Below, piece by piece: positions 17,578-26,505 of a stretch of 64,000 bases of DNA (the first letter of the stretch is position 1; each line of letters begins with the position of its first letter). Position numbers and translations under genes: made by a program. The notes under the pieces are model-generated. The model did not search any database, was not told the origin of the DNA, and saw only the letters and a list, made by a program, of their open reading frames with translations. Source of the stretch: Algoriphagus aestuariicola (GTDB lineage: Bacteria > Bacteroidota > Bacteroidia > Cytophagales > Cyclobacteriaceae); the NCBI RefSeq assembly GCF_017254835.1, contig NZ_JAFKCW010000003.1:620001-684000 (forward strand). The letters are read 5' to 3'.

Positions 17578-18428
17578 TAAAAGATAATGGTCTTATTTCT
17601 GAATGCTAATACCTTCCGGTCAAGGTGGTATTTGATCGCCTTGGACAAGGTCACTTTTTCCACGTCTTGGCCGATCTGCACCAGTTCGGCTATGGTATTG
17701 TGATGGCGTACGCGCGCCACTTCTTGCTCAATGATCGGCCCGGCGTCCAGCTCCTCCGTGACATAGTGTGCCGTTGCTCCGATGATCTTTACCCCGCGCT
17801 CAAATGCCGCATGATAGGGTCTTGCACCTACAAACGCCGGCAAAAACGAGTGGTGGATGTTGATGATGCGATTGGGAAAATGACGGATAAAGTCCCCCGA
17901 TAGAATCTGCATGTACCGGGCAAGGACAACGAAGTCCACCCGGTGTTCTTCCAAGAGCTGTAGCTGAAGAGCTTCGGCTGACTCTTTGTTGGAAGAGCTC
18001 ACCGGAATAATAAAAAAAGGGATGCCAAAGGCCTCCACAATTGGTTTCAAATCGGAATGATTGGAGACCACAACCGGAATATCCACCTCCAGCTGTCCTG
18101 CATGATGCCTGCCCAGAATGTCAAACAGACAATGGGAAAGCTTGCTGACAAAGATTGCCATCCTTGGCCGAGGAAAATCAAAATGAAGTTTGATCTCCAT
18201 TTTGAATCTCTTCCCTACTTCCTCTTCAAAGCGGGGAAGAATCTCATCTTTTCCAAGGAAAAAAGAATCAAGCTCCCAAGCCGCCCGCATGAAAAACATG
18301 CCCATTTCTACATCAACGTGCTGATCAACCTCGAGGATGTTGCCATTATAGGAATAAAGAAAGCGGGAGACTTCCGCGACGATTCCTTTTTGGTCGGAAC
18401 ACTGGACAATCAAAATGGCCTTTTTCAT
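17574..18428 (-). CDS. purU: Formyltetrahydrofolate deformylase
   Basis: 284 residues: an N-terminal ACT domain (1-80, ILIVQCSDQKGIVAEVSRFLY) and a formyl-transferase domain with the catalytic His region NIHHSFLPAFVGARPYHAAFERGVK followed by GATAHYVTEELDAGPII. PurU hydrolyses 10-formyl-THF to formate and THF, feeding PurT and balancing one-carbon pools. The 3' end overlaps the racemase gene by four bases. aroE starts 9 bp upstream on the same strand. Confidence 0.94.
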   Translation of the reverse strand: MKKAILIVQCSDQKGIVAEVSRFLYSYNGNILEVDQHVDVEMGMFFMRAAWELDSFFLGKDEILPRFEEEVGKRFKMEIKLHFDFPRPRMAIFVSKLSHCLFDILGRHHAGQLEVDIPVVVSNHSDLKPIVEAFGIPFFIIPVSSSNKESAEALQLQLLEEHRVDFVVLARYMQILSGDFIRHFPNRIINIHHSFLPAFVGARPYHAAFERGVKIIGATAHYVTEELDAGPIIEQEVARVRHHNTIAELVQIGQDVEKVTLSKAIKYHLDRKVLAFRNKTIIFY

Positions 18429-18437
18429 AGCATTTAG

Positions 18438-19175
18438 TTACGAATTCCAAATCACCCAATTGGCTTCTGCTTGCAAGGCCAGCATATCCATCCCATTTTT
18501 GGCCTTCCCTCCTTTGGACACGCATGCCTTCATCAGCGTGGTCTCGGCCGGATTGTACACGAGGTCATAGACCAGATGCCTTTCTCCCAGCTGATTGGTG
18601 GGGATGGCGGGCATACCCTCTGTGTTGGGATAGGTGCCGAGGGGAGTGGTATTGATGATCAGTGGAAAATCACGTAGATAATGGGAATCGGAGGCAAGTT
18701 CTGCATAGGTAACTTGGCCCTCTCCAGCCGATCGGGATACCGAAAGAAATGAAATTTCCAAGTCCCGCAAAGCTATTTTCACAGCTTTCGAAGCACCGCC
18801 CGTTCCCAAGACCAATGCCTTTGGCCGTGCATTTCCAAGCCAGTTTTCCAGTGAATGCTTGAATCCAAGGTAATCCGTATTAAAGCCTTTTCGGTTTCCG
18901 CCACGGATCTGTATGCAATTTACTGCACCAATTTCGCGGCAAGCGGGGTCCAATTCGTGCAAAAAAGGTATGACTTGTTCCTTGTAGGGAATGGTTACCG
19001 CCATGCCTTCCAACTCGGGATTTTCTCGCAAAACAAGCTCAAAATCGCCGATCTGGGGAATCTCATAAGAGTCAAACTGACAACCCTGGATGCCTTCCTT
19101 TTCAAACTTCTCCGTAAAGTACTTTTTGGAAAAAGAGTGCGTCAAAGGGTAGCCTATCAGTCCAAATTTTCTCAT
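18438..19175 (-). CDS. aroE: Shikimate dehydrogenase
   Basis: 245 residues. It reduces 3-dehydroshikimate to shikimate with NADPH. Motifs: GYPLTHSFSKKYFTEKF at the N-terminus (substrate-binding Ser), FNTDYLGF, VLGTGGASKAVKIAL (nucleotide loop), NTTPLGTYPN, and YDLVYNPAETTLM. A little shorter than E. coli AroE (272) but complete. Its start codon overlaps the stop of the DUF368 gene by one base (TAATG). Confidence 0.95.
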   Translation of the reverse strand: MRKFGLIGYPLTHSFSKKYFTEKFEKEGIQGCQFDSYEIPQIGDFELVLRENPELEGMAVTIPYKEQVIPFLHELDPACREIGAVNCIQIRGGNRKGFNTDYLGFKHSLENWLGNARPKALVLGTGGASKAVKIALRDLEISFLSVSRSAGEGQVTYAELASDSHYLRDFPLIINTTPLGTYPNTEGMPAIPTNQLGERHLVYDLVYNPAETTLMKACVSKGGKAKNGMDMLALQAEANWVIWNS

Positions 19176-20107
19176 TAATCCAAAAGTTTAGCTGCCAGCC
19201 ATTCAATCAAAAGAACCAGGATAATCCCAAAGGCAAAGGCCGTAATCGCTGCCAGTACTTGTGGCTCCTGGCCGACAAGCTCCATGTAGTTTCCCGGGAG
19301 CACATTTTCATCCAGAAAGGGCTTTTGCTCTCCAGTGGAGCTCGTCCTCCAGGCTGTGACCAGCTTCCAAGGCCAGAGCTCATTGACTGAGCCCAGCATA
19401 AATCCGGAAAGCAGCCCGATAGTGACGGAATGGTATTTTTTCAAAAGCCAGGAAACAACCCGGCTAAAGGTCAATATTCCTACAGCGCAGCCTGCAGCAA
19501 AAACGGCGAGTTTCAAAACGTTGCGGTCTTTTACAGCCTGGAGAATAGATTCATACTGCCCGAGGATAAGTAGGATAAAACTGCCGCTGATCCCGGGTAA
19601 AATCATTGCGCAGATGGCAATGGATCCGGACAAAAAGGTAAACCAAATCGCATCCGGAGTAGTGGTCGGAGGAAGATTGGTTACCCACCAAGCGATCAAT
19701 GCTCCTACCAGTACAGCCAGCACAACACCCAAATGCCATCTTCTAATATCTTTCAAAATCAAGAAAGCGCTGACCAGAATCAGTCCTGAAAAAAAGGACC
19801 ACAAGGGGATGGGATGGTTCGCCATCAGGTAGGTGATGACGCTCGAAAGTGCAAAGACGCTGGTCAGGATCCCCAACAGCAAGCTGAGCAAAAACTTGCC
19901 GTTGACCGCCTTGAAGAATTTCGTGAGTTCGAATCGCGTCAGAAGCTTGAGGTTGTCGACCGAAAAGGAATTTATACTGTTTAACAATTCCTGGTAGATT
20001 CCGGCAATCAGGGCGATTGATCCGCCTGACACTCCAGGCACAATGTCCGCAGCCCCCATGGCCATTCCCTTGAGGTAGGTGAGCGCGTACTTTTTTATAG
20101 ATCTCAT
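19175..20107 (-). CDS. DUF368 family membrane protein (PopT-like polyprenyl-phosphate translocase)
   Basis: 310 residues, about nine membrane segments. The DUF368 signature GMAMGAADIVPGVSGGSIALIAGIY is at the N-terminus, and a repeat of it, SGSIAICAMILPGISGSFILLILGQY, appears mid-protein as expected for an inverted repeat. DUF368 proteins (PopT) were recently shown to recycle undecaprenyl phosphate across the inner membrane for cell-wall and envelope glycan synthesis; I transfer that function by family. It forms one unit with aroE and purU and is insulated upstream by a terminator. Confidence 0.88.
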   Translation of the reverse strand: MRSIKKYALTYLKGMAMGAADIVPGVSGGSIALIAGIYQELLNSINSFSVDNLKLLTRFELTKFFKAVNGKFLLSLLLGILTSVFALSSVITYLMANHPIPLWSFFSGLILVSAFLILKDIRRWHLGVVLAVLVGALIAWWVTNLPPTTTPDAIWFTFLSGSIAICAMILPGISGSFILLILGQYESILQAVKDRNVLKLAVFAAGCAVGILTFSRVVSWLLKKYHSVTIGLLSGFMLGSVNELWPWKLVTAWRTSSTGEQKPFLDENVLPGNYMELVGQEPQVLAAITAFAFGIILVLLIEWLAAKLLD

Positions 20108-20108
20108 A

Positions 20109-20142
20109 GAAAAAAAAGGCTGACCAATGAATCGATCAGCCT
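20109..20142 (-). terminator. Terminator after the phosphosulfolactate synthase gene
   Basis: Arms AGGCTGA (20117-20123) and TCAGCCT (20136-20142) with a long T-run on the minus strand (A's at 20109-20117). It separates the synthase from the DUF368-aroE-purU unit. Confidence 0.8.
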
Positions 20143-20160
20143 GTTATGGAAATGTTTGTT

Positions 20161-20931
20161 TCAAAGTTTGATTTCGCCTAGGAAGTGGTCGAACGTATCG
20201 CCTCTCAGTCCGAGTCGGATGGTTTCCAAGGGAATCACCTCCGAAGGACTGATATTACCTAGATTCACGTTGGCACCGAGCAGCTTGATAAACCAAACCT
20301 GCTGGGATTTTTGGGGAGCTTCCCAAATGATTCTTTCTTCTGGTACTTGCGTTAAAATCTCCTCGACAAGCCCTTGGCGCACTTCTCCAGAATCGCGGAA
20401 CAGGCCTACATTTCCGCCTTCACGAGCCTCTCCGATCACTTTCCATGCTCCGGCGCTTAGCTCGGTTTGCATTTGCTCAATCCATTTATAAGGAGGTATG
20501 ATCTTGGCAGCGTCTTTGGACCCCACTTCCGATAGCACAGTCACCTGCTGCGAAAGGGTGGAGATGAATTCACACTTTTTGTCGTGGTTGAGCGAAATGG
20601 AGCCATCGGATACTTCTGCGAACTCCAGCTCGTATTTGTCTAGGACGCGTCTGTAATCTTCGAATTGTCCTCTGACAATAAAGGCTTCAAAAAGGGTTCC
20701 CCCAAAATAAACGGGGATGCCTGCGGACTTGTAAACGGCAATTTTCTCGGTGAGATGTTTGGTAACGAAGGAAGTAGCCCATCCCAATTTGACTATATCC
20801 ACGTAATCTGAGCAACTATCAACAAAATCTTCGGTTTCCCGAAGGCTAAGACCCTTGTCCATAGCCATAGTGAATCCCGTGGTACGTGGCTTCTCAGTCC
20901 GTACAGGAATATTCTTCAGCACATAATTCAT
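20161..20931 (-). CDS. Phosphosulfolactate synthase family protein (ComA-like)
   Basis: The ATG at 20931 gives 256 residues. An earlier in-frame start would add 15 residues without conserved character. The TIM-barrel sequence KPRTTGFTMAMDKGLSL, VDIVKLGWATS, PVYFGGTLFEAFIVRG, FAEVSDGSISL and the C-terminal LLGANVNLGNISPSEVIPLETIRLGLRGDT closely follow ComA, which adds sulfite to phosphoenolpyruvate to give phosphosulfolactate, the first step of coenzyme M synthesis in archaea. Bacteria without coenzyme M also carry it, for sulfolactate or sulfonate metabolism. No other coenzyme M gene is in the window. Confidence 0.85.
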   Translation of the reverse strand: MNYVLKNIPVRTEKPRTTGFTMAMDKGLSLRETEDFVDSCSDYVDIVKLGWATSFVTKHLTEKIAVYKSAGIPVYFGGTLFEAFIVRGQFEDYRRVLDKYELEFAEVSDGSISLNHDKKCEFISTLSQQVTVLSEVGSKDAAKIIPPYKWIEQMQTELSAGAWKVIGEAREGGNVGLFRDSGEVRQGLVEEILTQVPEERIIWEAPQKSQQVWFIKLLGANVNLGNISPSEVIPLETIRLGLRGDTFDHFLGEIKL

Positions 20932-21040
20932 GTGTTTGTAATTTGATTTTTGATGGCCACATGGAATCTCGCACAAGGGATAATCATCACAGGGTGTGAT
21001 TTTTTTGTCATGCTTGATTTCATTTGCCAGGTTTTAAAGT

Positions 21041-22456
21041 TTAGAGCTGGGAATGGTCATCCCGGTATTGGGCGATGATCTTGTAGATGGCCTGTTGTTG
21101 CTTCAGCTCCGGCATCAGTTCGTACAAGATGGTATGCCTATCAAAGTCCAAAGTTAACGCATTTTCCAAATATGAAAACGCTTCCTTGTATTTGCCCATC
21201 TTGACGAGGTAAACTACCATGCGATAATATAATTCAGGCTCCTCAGGAGCCTCTTCGATTCCTTCTTTGACTACATCGATTGCCTCTTCAAAGCGGTTTT
21301 GCTCAAAATAAATCACCGAGAGATTGACGTAAGTCTCCATGATCCCCGGCTCTAGGTTGATGGCTTCTTCATAGGCCTCCGAACTGGCTTGCATATTACC
21401 CAGATTGAACTCCGCGTCTGCCAAGCCCACCCAGTAGTTTGGATTGTCCTTGTTCAGGTTCAGTGCTTTCTTGAAATAGTGGATCGCCTCAAAAAACTTC
21501 TCGTTCTTCAGCATGCACATTCCCAGCCCAAACCAGGCATCGTCGTATTCCTCGTCCAGTTTGGCCGACTTTTTAAAATACTTAAATGCCTCGTCTATCC
21601 TGCCCAGTTTCTCATAAGCGGCTCCCATGTAGCAGCAGTTTTCCGCATTTACCCCCTCACAGTTGATTGTGTTTTGGTAAGCTTCCAGTGCGGCTTCATA
21701 ATTCTGGGTATTCATCAGGGAATTGCCCATGTTGAAATAAGCTGAAGCAAACGCATCATCGATGATCAGCGCATATTCATAGGCGGAAATGGCATCCTCA
21801 AATCTCCCAAGTCGATTGTAGACCACGCCGAGATTATACCAAGCGCCTGCAGAATAGGGATCTTGATCGATGAATTCTTGGTAAAACTGCAGTATCTCGT
21901 CAAAGGAGCCTTCTTCCTCGGTGATCATCGCCAGTTGGAACAGGGCATCCTCGTGGTTGATTCGGTTTTTTACCGCTTCTTTGAAATAGTCGCTGGCTTT
22001 GGTGTTGTCGCCCTTGGCACGATAAAGATTACCCAAGGAGTAAAAAACCTCCGCTTTGTCCTCCGCCATGGGCAAGTAGTTCTCCAAGAGCTCGATACCT
22101 TCCTGATGATTTCCCGCTAGAATCTGCGCATTGGCAAGTGCCAGCACGATGTCTTCATTGTTTGGAGACAGATTGTTCAGATTTTCGAGGATACTCAGCC
22201 CCTCGTCCAGCTCATCGTTGAAGATGAGGCACTGCGCCTTAAGCAGACGGATCTCCACCGAAAAAGGAAACTTTTCCAGGGAGTACTCGGAGGCTCTAAG
22301 CGCTTTGAGGAATTTTTGCTGATCAAAGTAAAAGCGGATAATATCTTCCAGCTCTTCTTCTTCGAAATAGAGGTCCAGGTTTGATTTCAGGGAGTTTTCA
22401 AATCGCTCAACAAGCTTTTTGTCTTCTTCCCAGTCGTGATCGTGATCTCCGGTCAT
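21041..22456 (-). CDS. Large cytoplasmic TPR protein
   Basis: 471 residues, acidic, without a signal peptide. It begins MTGDHDHDWEEDKK and then carries about 11-12 consecutive tetratricopeptide repeats: typical A-G-Y-A-P spacing shows in AWYNLGVVYNRLGRFEDAISAYEYALIID, ASAYFNMGNSLM and YWVGLADAEFNLGNMQAS. It should be a protein-interaction scaffold. Partners cannot be named. Neighbours are the phosphosulfolactate synthase (110 bp downstream) and an epimerase gene. Confidence 0.88.
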   Translation of the reverse strand: MTGDHDHDWEEDKKLVERFENSLKSNLDLYFEEEELEDIIRFYFDQQKFLKALRASEYSLEKFPFSVEIRLLKAQCLIFNDELDEGLSILENLNNLSPNNEDIVLALANAQILAGNHQEGIELLENYLPMAEDKAEVFYSLGNLYRAKGDNTKASDYFKEAVKNRINHEDALFQLAMITEEEGSFDEILQFYQEFIDQDPYSAGAWYNLGVVYNRLGRFEDAISAYEYALIIDDAFASAYFNMGNSLMNTQNYEAALEAYQNTINCEGVNAENCCYMGAAYEKLGRIDEAFKYFKKSAKLDEEYDDAWFGLGMCMLKNEKFFEAIHYFKKALNLNKDNPNYWVGLADAEFNLGNMQASSEAYEEAINLEPGIMETYVNLSVIYFEQNRFEEAIDVVKEGIEEAPEEPELYYRMVVYLVKMGKYKEAFSYLENALTLDFDRHTILYELMPELKQQQAIYKIIAQYRDDHSQL

Positions 22457-22525
22457 TCGATGGTGTTATGGTTTATTTAAGATACCAATAAAACAGGGAT
22501 CTCAAAATTCGCTTTTGTTAAATTT

Positions 22526-22547
22526 TCCCCTCTTGAAAAAGGGAGGA
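22526..22547. repeat. Degenerate inverted repeat, possible intergenic repeat element
   Basis: CCCCTC and GGGAGG flank TTGAAAAA in the gap between the epimerase and TPR genes. The look (C-rich, TTGAAAAA, G-rich) resembles short palindromic intergenic repeats seen in Bacteroidota; only one copy was noticed in this window. Confidence 0.3.
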
Positions 22548-22597
22548 TTTTCGGGCATATCAATTTCTAAACGCTTCCTCAAAAAAATAAGTTTGGA

Positions 22598-23557
22598 TCA
22601 AGACGATTTGGCCCACTCCAAACTTTCCCGCAGGGAATAGAACTGATAATCCAGTAAGCTCTGGATCTTGGAGTTGTCAAAGCTGATATTCTGTTGGGAG
22701 AGCATGGCGCTCCTTCTATTAAGGGGGACGTTTTTGAAGCCAAACAGCTTCGCAATGGACACGAGCGTAGAGAATAAACTGATCTGCCAGCTGCTCAAGG
22801 GAATGGACGGAGCTCTCTTTCCGAAGACTGCCGCTATTTCAGAAAAGAATTCCCGGAAGGGAAGCGACTCCCTGTTCAGTACAAAACGGTCACCCCAAGT
22901 GCTTTTTTCCACCAAAAGTCTGGTAATCCGCGCGGCATCCCTGACGTCGATGTAATTGAGACTTCCCTTTGGAAAAAACCTGTTTTCGTCCAAGACATAG
23001 GAATAAATGGAAGTACTGCTTTTTCCATAGCTGACTTTGCCCAGCAATACCGATGGGTTTACCACGATCAGCTCCAAGCCTTCCTGTTCACCTCGCCAGG
23101 CTTCAAGTTCAGCCCAGTATTTTGAGACGGCGTACTCGGTATTCAGGTTAGACTCTATCCATTTGGACTTTTCGTCTAGCTTTCTTTTTTCCGGATTTCG
23201 GCCGATCGCTGCTACAGAACTCACATGGACCAGCTTCTTCACGCCGACACTAAGCATCGCATCGACTACGTTGGCCGTCCCGCGAGTATTCACCTCATAG
23301 AGTAGATCCTTGTCTTTTGATAGAAAAGACACCATTCCCGCAGCATGAACCACCAAATCGATTCCCTGCATCGCATCCAGCAAGGATTCAAAATCCGAAA
23401 GTTCGCCCTGATGCCAGTGAACAGGAAAATCGAAGTCCGACAGCAGCCCAAGTTGGGACTCGTTCCGTCTGAGACCATGGATGTTGCCGATTTGGCTAAA
23501 TTCCCTCGCTAGCTGGTTTCCGAACAGTCCTGTGATTCCTGTGATCAGAATATTCAT
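22598..23557 (-). CDS. NAD-dependent epimerase/dehydratase (extended SDR)
   Basis: 319 residues. Rossmann motif ITGITGLFGNQLA at the N-terminus, then VHAAGMVSF, a catalytic YxxxK in EYAVSKYWAELEAW, and VVNPSVLLG. These mark an extended short-chain dehydrogenase acting on a nucleotide sugar or a related substrate such as a dihydroflavonol-like or sterol-like compound. Substrate is undecided. It lies just downstream of the PHP phosphatase gene (10 bp) and rfbC, so a polysaccharide role is a reasonable inference. Confidence 0.85.
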   Translation of the reverse strand: MNILITGITGLFGNQLAREFSQIGNIHGLRRNESQLGLLSDFDFPVHWHQGELSDFESLLDAMQGIDLVVHAAGMVSFLSKDKDLLYEVNTRGTANVVDAMLSVGVKKLVHVSSVAAIGRNPEKRKLDEKSKWIESNLNTEYAVSKYWAELEAWRGEQEGLELIVVNPSVLLGKVSYGKSSTSIYSYVLDENRFFPKGSLNYIDVRDAARITRLLVEKSTWGDRFVLNRESLPFREFFSEIAAVFGKRAPSIPLSSWQISLFSTLVSIAKLFGFKNVPLNRRSAMLSQQNISFDNSKIQSLLDYQFYSLRESLEWAKSS

Positions 23558-23567
23558 AAACCGGAAG

Positions 23568-24317
23568 CTATAGTCTGGTATTGATTAGTTCTAGGGTCTG
23601 GATTTTTTCGTAAATCTTTTGGTATTTGGGCAGCGTCTCCAGCATGTCAAGGTAGCGCGCATTGTGGCAATCGGTACCCAGAAGTGCGACCACTCCCTTT
23701 TCCACGAGCATCTCAGCAAAATCCTTTACTTGCCTAGAATAAAATCCAGTCAGGGACAGCAGATTCACCTGAAAGAGCAGCTTCCGGTCGATCAGCTCCT
23801 CCTGCAATTTTTTGTCTGCTATGAGATATTGATAACGCTCCGGATGCGCCAAGATTGGCTTGTAGCCGGCCATTTCCAGATTAAAAATGATGTCAAGCAA
23901 CATCTGGGGCTTATTGATAAATCCGGTTTCCACCAGAATGTGTCTATCCCCAAAGGTCAGCATCTTCTCCTCAGCCTTTACTTTTTCGAGAAAAATCTCG
24001 TCCATATAGTATTCCGCAGCCGCATCGATCTCGATCTCGATCCCTTCATTCTTCACAGCCTTGCGGAGATCCTCCAGCCCCATTCCAATGATTTCAGGGG
24101 TATTTCGGTAGTACTCGGCCATGATATGCGGAGTAGTGATGATTTTTCTGAGGCCAAATTCGGCCAGCCTCCTGACCAATGCAAGCGATTCCTCCATGGT
24201 TTTGCTGCCGTCATCGATGCCGGGAATCAAATGCGAATGCATATCTACCTCTAGCCAGGACAGATCTAGCGGGACCACCTCTTCCGGCTTTCTCTTGAAC
24301 AAATCACGCCATCCCAT
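23568..24317 (-). CDS. PHP-domain tyrosine-protein phosphatase (CpsB/YwqE family)
   Basis: The ATG at 24317 (TGATG with the rfbC stop) is preferred to the GTG one codon earlier; 249 residues. Metal-binding residues of the PHP domain are visible: His27, His29 in DMHSHLIPGIDDG with Asp34-35, then TTPHIM, a conserved Glu in LVETGF, LAHPERYQYL, and GTDCHNARYL. CpsB-type phosphatases dephosphorylate the tyrosine kinases that control capsule or exopolysaccharide assembly. No BY-kinase is within the window. Coupled with rfbC. Confidence 0.9.
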   Translation of the reverse strand: MGWRDLFKRKPEEVVPLDLSWLEVDMHSHLIPGIDDGSKTMEESLALVRRLAEFGLRKIITTPHIMAEYYRNTPEIIGMGLEDLRKAVKNEGIEIEIDAAAEYYMDEIFLEKVKAEEKMLTFGDRHILVETGFINKPQMLLDIIFNLEMAGYKPILAHPERYQYLIADKKLQEELIDRKLLFQVNLLSLTGFYSRQVKDFAEMLVEKGVVALLGTDCHNARYLDMLETLPKYQKIYEKIQTLELINTRL

Positions 24318-24871
24318 CACAATCCCCCTCCACTTTGAGTTTTAAATTCTTCAAGGCTTATCCATTGTTTGTCCTTGTCCGAAACGATCGGCTCTTCTAC
24401 CTGCCAATCAATTCCTAGAGCAGGATCGTTCCATAGAATGCCTCCCTCCGCAGGTTTGTTGTAATAATTCGAGCATTTGTAGACAAAAACTGCGTCCTCC
24501 AGCACGGAGAATCCATGCGCAAAACCAACCGGAACATAAAGTAAATTGTTCCTCTCGGCATCCAGAATTGTGGAAAAATGACTGCCAAATGTGGGAGAGT
24601 CCTTTCTCAGGTCAAGAACGACATCCAGCACTTTCCCGGAGACTACGCGCACGAGCTTGGCCTGGGCGAAAGGAGCATGCTGAAAATGCAATCCACGAAC
24701 GGTTCCCTTTTGGGAAAAAGACTGATTGTCCTGAATCCAGTCTACGTCGATACCTTCGTTCTCCAACCAGTCTCGCCGAAAAGACTCAAAGAAATAGCCT
24801 CTGCTGTCAGGAAATATTTTGGGGAAAATTTCAAGAAGACCTGAAATCGGCGTGCTTCGCAGTTCTGGCAT
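24317..24871 (-). CDS. rfbC: dTDP-4-dehydrorhamnose 3,5-epimerase
   Basis: 184 residues, the full family length. The cupin core shows PKIFPDSRGYFFESFR, VRGLHFQ (catalytic His), and VPVGFAHGFSVLEDAVFVYKCSNYYNKPAEGGILWNDP, which holds the conserved Tyr. RfbC makes dTDP-L-lyxo-4-hexulose on the way to dTDP-L-rhamnose for O-antigen or exopolysaccharide. The other rml genes are not in this window. First gene of the rfbC-cpsB-epimerase unit, divergent from hflX by 203 bp. Confidence 0.95.
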   Translation of the reverse strand: MPELRSTPISGLLEIFPKIFPDSRGYFFESFRRDWLENEGIDVDWIQDNQSFSQKGTVRGLHFQHAPFAQAKLVRVVSGKVLDVVLDLRKDSPTFGSHFSTILDAERNNLLYVPVGFAHGFSVLEDAVFVYKCSNYYNKPAEGGILWNDPALGIDWQVEEPIVSDKDKQWISLEEFKTQSGGGL

Positions 24872-25074
24872 TTTTGGGGATAATTTCTACTACTTGAACC
24901 GGTAAAATAACCACTCCGTCCTTGACTATCCTAATCTATTCTAAGGAATTATGCCCAAATTTGCAGCGCGAGCCCGCTAAACCACTGGTTCAGCGTGCCA
25001 ACCTTTGCCAAGTATTCTCCAAAGCGGAACAAATTTCGCTGATTTGGGCTTAGTCTATCCGAATACAAACCGCT

Positions 25075-26340
25075 ATGAACAAATTTTCAAGGAAGCTTCA
25101 AAAACTACACGATACCGCACCCAAGCAGGAAACGGCCGTTTTGGTCACCTTGATCCGGCAATACCAAAGCGAGCAGTCGGTAGAGGAGCACCTGGATGAG
25201 TTGGCCTTCCTCGCCGAGACGCTCGGCGCGAAGACAGTCTACAGATTTACCCAAAGGATGGAAAAACCCGACATCCGGACCTTTGTCGGATCTGGAAAGC
25301 TGGACGAGATCAAAGCCTACGTCGAGCATTTCGAGGTGGATATGGTGATTTTTGACGACGACCTTTCTCCCTCACAGATGCGGAATCTGGAAAACGAGAT
25401 CAAAGTCAAAATCTACGATCGCTCCTTGCTGATTCTTGATATCTTCCTCCAAAGAGCCCAGACTGCCCAGGCCAAAACCCAAGTCGAACTTGCCCGCTTC
25501 CAGTATCTCTTGCCCCGCCTGACCAACATGTGGACCCACTTGGAGCGGCAGCGAGGTGGAACAGGAACACGGGGAGGCGCTGGTGAAAAGGAAATAGAAA
25601 CTGATAAGCGGGACATCCGCGCCAAGATCACGCTACTGAAAGACAAGCTCCTCGAAATCGAAAAACAGGGAATCACGCAGCGAAAGGGCCGAAAAGGAAT
25701 CGTCAGGGTGGCCTTGGTGGGATATACCAATGTAGGCAAGTCAACCTTAATGAACCTGATCACGAAGACCGATATACTAGCCGAAAACAAGCTATTCGCC
25801 ACGGTGGACTCCACAGTGCGAAAGGTCGTGCTGGACACGATTCCCTTTTTGCTCTCGGACACCGTCGGATTTATCCGAAAATTGCCCACCCACCTGATCG
25901 AGTCGTTTAAGTCAACCTTGGATGAAATCCGTGAAGCAGACCTCCTCGTCCATGTGGTCGACATTTCGCACCATGCCTTTGAGGACCACATCGCAGTGGT
26001 CACTCAGACACTCAACGAGATCAAGGCAGGAGACAAGCCTGTACTGCTGGTTTTCAACAAGATAGACCTAGTACAACAGATGCCATCGGAAGAAGAATCC
26101 CAACACATCAGCGAGCATGAGCTCCAGGAAACGCGCTATGTGGAATTCAAGGCCCTCAGCGACGCCTACGAAAAGAAAAACGGGATCAAACCGGTCTTCA
26201 TGGCTGCCGCCTCAGCCGAAAATGTGGAGGAATTTCGGGAGTCGCTTTTGGCCGAGGTGAAAAAACAACATCGCAAAATATATCCCCACTATCTGGAAGA
26301 CGAGGTGATCGACTGGACAGAAAAAGGCGAATCCACCTAA
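25075..26340 (+). CDS. hflX: GTPase HflX
   Basis: 421 residues. The N-terminal HflX domain (LAETLGAKTV, GSGKLDEIKAYV) is followed by a glycine-rich linker region (RQRGGTGTRGGAGEKEIETDKR) typical of HflX, then the G domain: GYTNVGKSTLMN (G1), DTVGFIRKLP (G3), and FNKIDLV (G4). HflX binds ribosomes and rescues stalled or heat-damaged 50S subunits. The ATG at 25075 is clear. A terminator lies 69 bp after the stop. Confidence 0.96.
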   Translation: MNKFSRKLQKLHDTAPKQETAVLVTLIRQYQSEQSVEEHLDELAFLAETLGAKTVYRFTQRMEKPDIRTFVGSGKLDEIKAYVEHFEVDMVIFDDDLSPSQMRNLENEIKVKIYDRSLLILDIFLQRAQTAQAKTQVELARFQYLLPRLTNMWTHLERQRGGTGTRGGAGEKEIETDKRDIRAKITLLKDKLLEIEKQGITQRKGRKGIVRVALVGYTNVGKSTLMNLITKTDILAENKLFATVDSTVRKVVLDTIPFLLSDTVGFIRKLPTHLIESFKSTLDEIREADLLVHVVDISHHAFEDHIAVVTQTLNEIKAGDKPVLLVFNKIDLVQQMPSEEESQHISEHELQETRYVEFKALSDAYEKKNGIKPVFMAAASAENVEEFRESLLAEVKKQHRKIYPHYLEDEVIDWTEKGEST

Positions 26341-26408
26341 TCTTCCGGATTTTGTCCAGCCAAAAATAGGCTGGTTTGACAACCCAACTTTTCAAAAAAA
26401 CCATTAAA

Positions 26409-26446
26409 GGATTGAAAATAAGTTTGTTTTCAATCCATTTTTTTTA
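26409..26446 (+). terminator. Terminator downstream of hflX
   Basis: 10-bp perfect arms GGATTGAAAA (26409-26418) and TTTTCAATCC (26427-26436), 8-nt loop, then a run of eight T's from 26438. Confidence 0.8.
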
Positions 26447-26459
26447 ATTTTATCTAGTG

Positions 26460-26479
26460 TTTTGACCATTTGGTCAAAA
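26460..26479. promoter_or_regulatory. Perfect 9-bp inverted repeat upstream of a small lipoprotein gene
   Basis: TTTTGACCA (26460-26468) and TGGTCAAAA (26471-26479) around TT, ending 26 bp before the ATG. A possible operator or 5'-leader hairpin; on the plus strand it is followed by A's, so it is not a terminator for that direction. Confidence 0.4.
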
Positions 26480-26505
26480 AAAATTCAATCAAACCAACTT
26501 TCACC

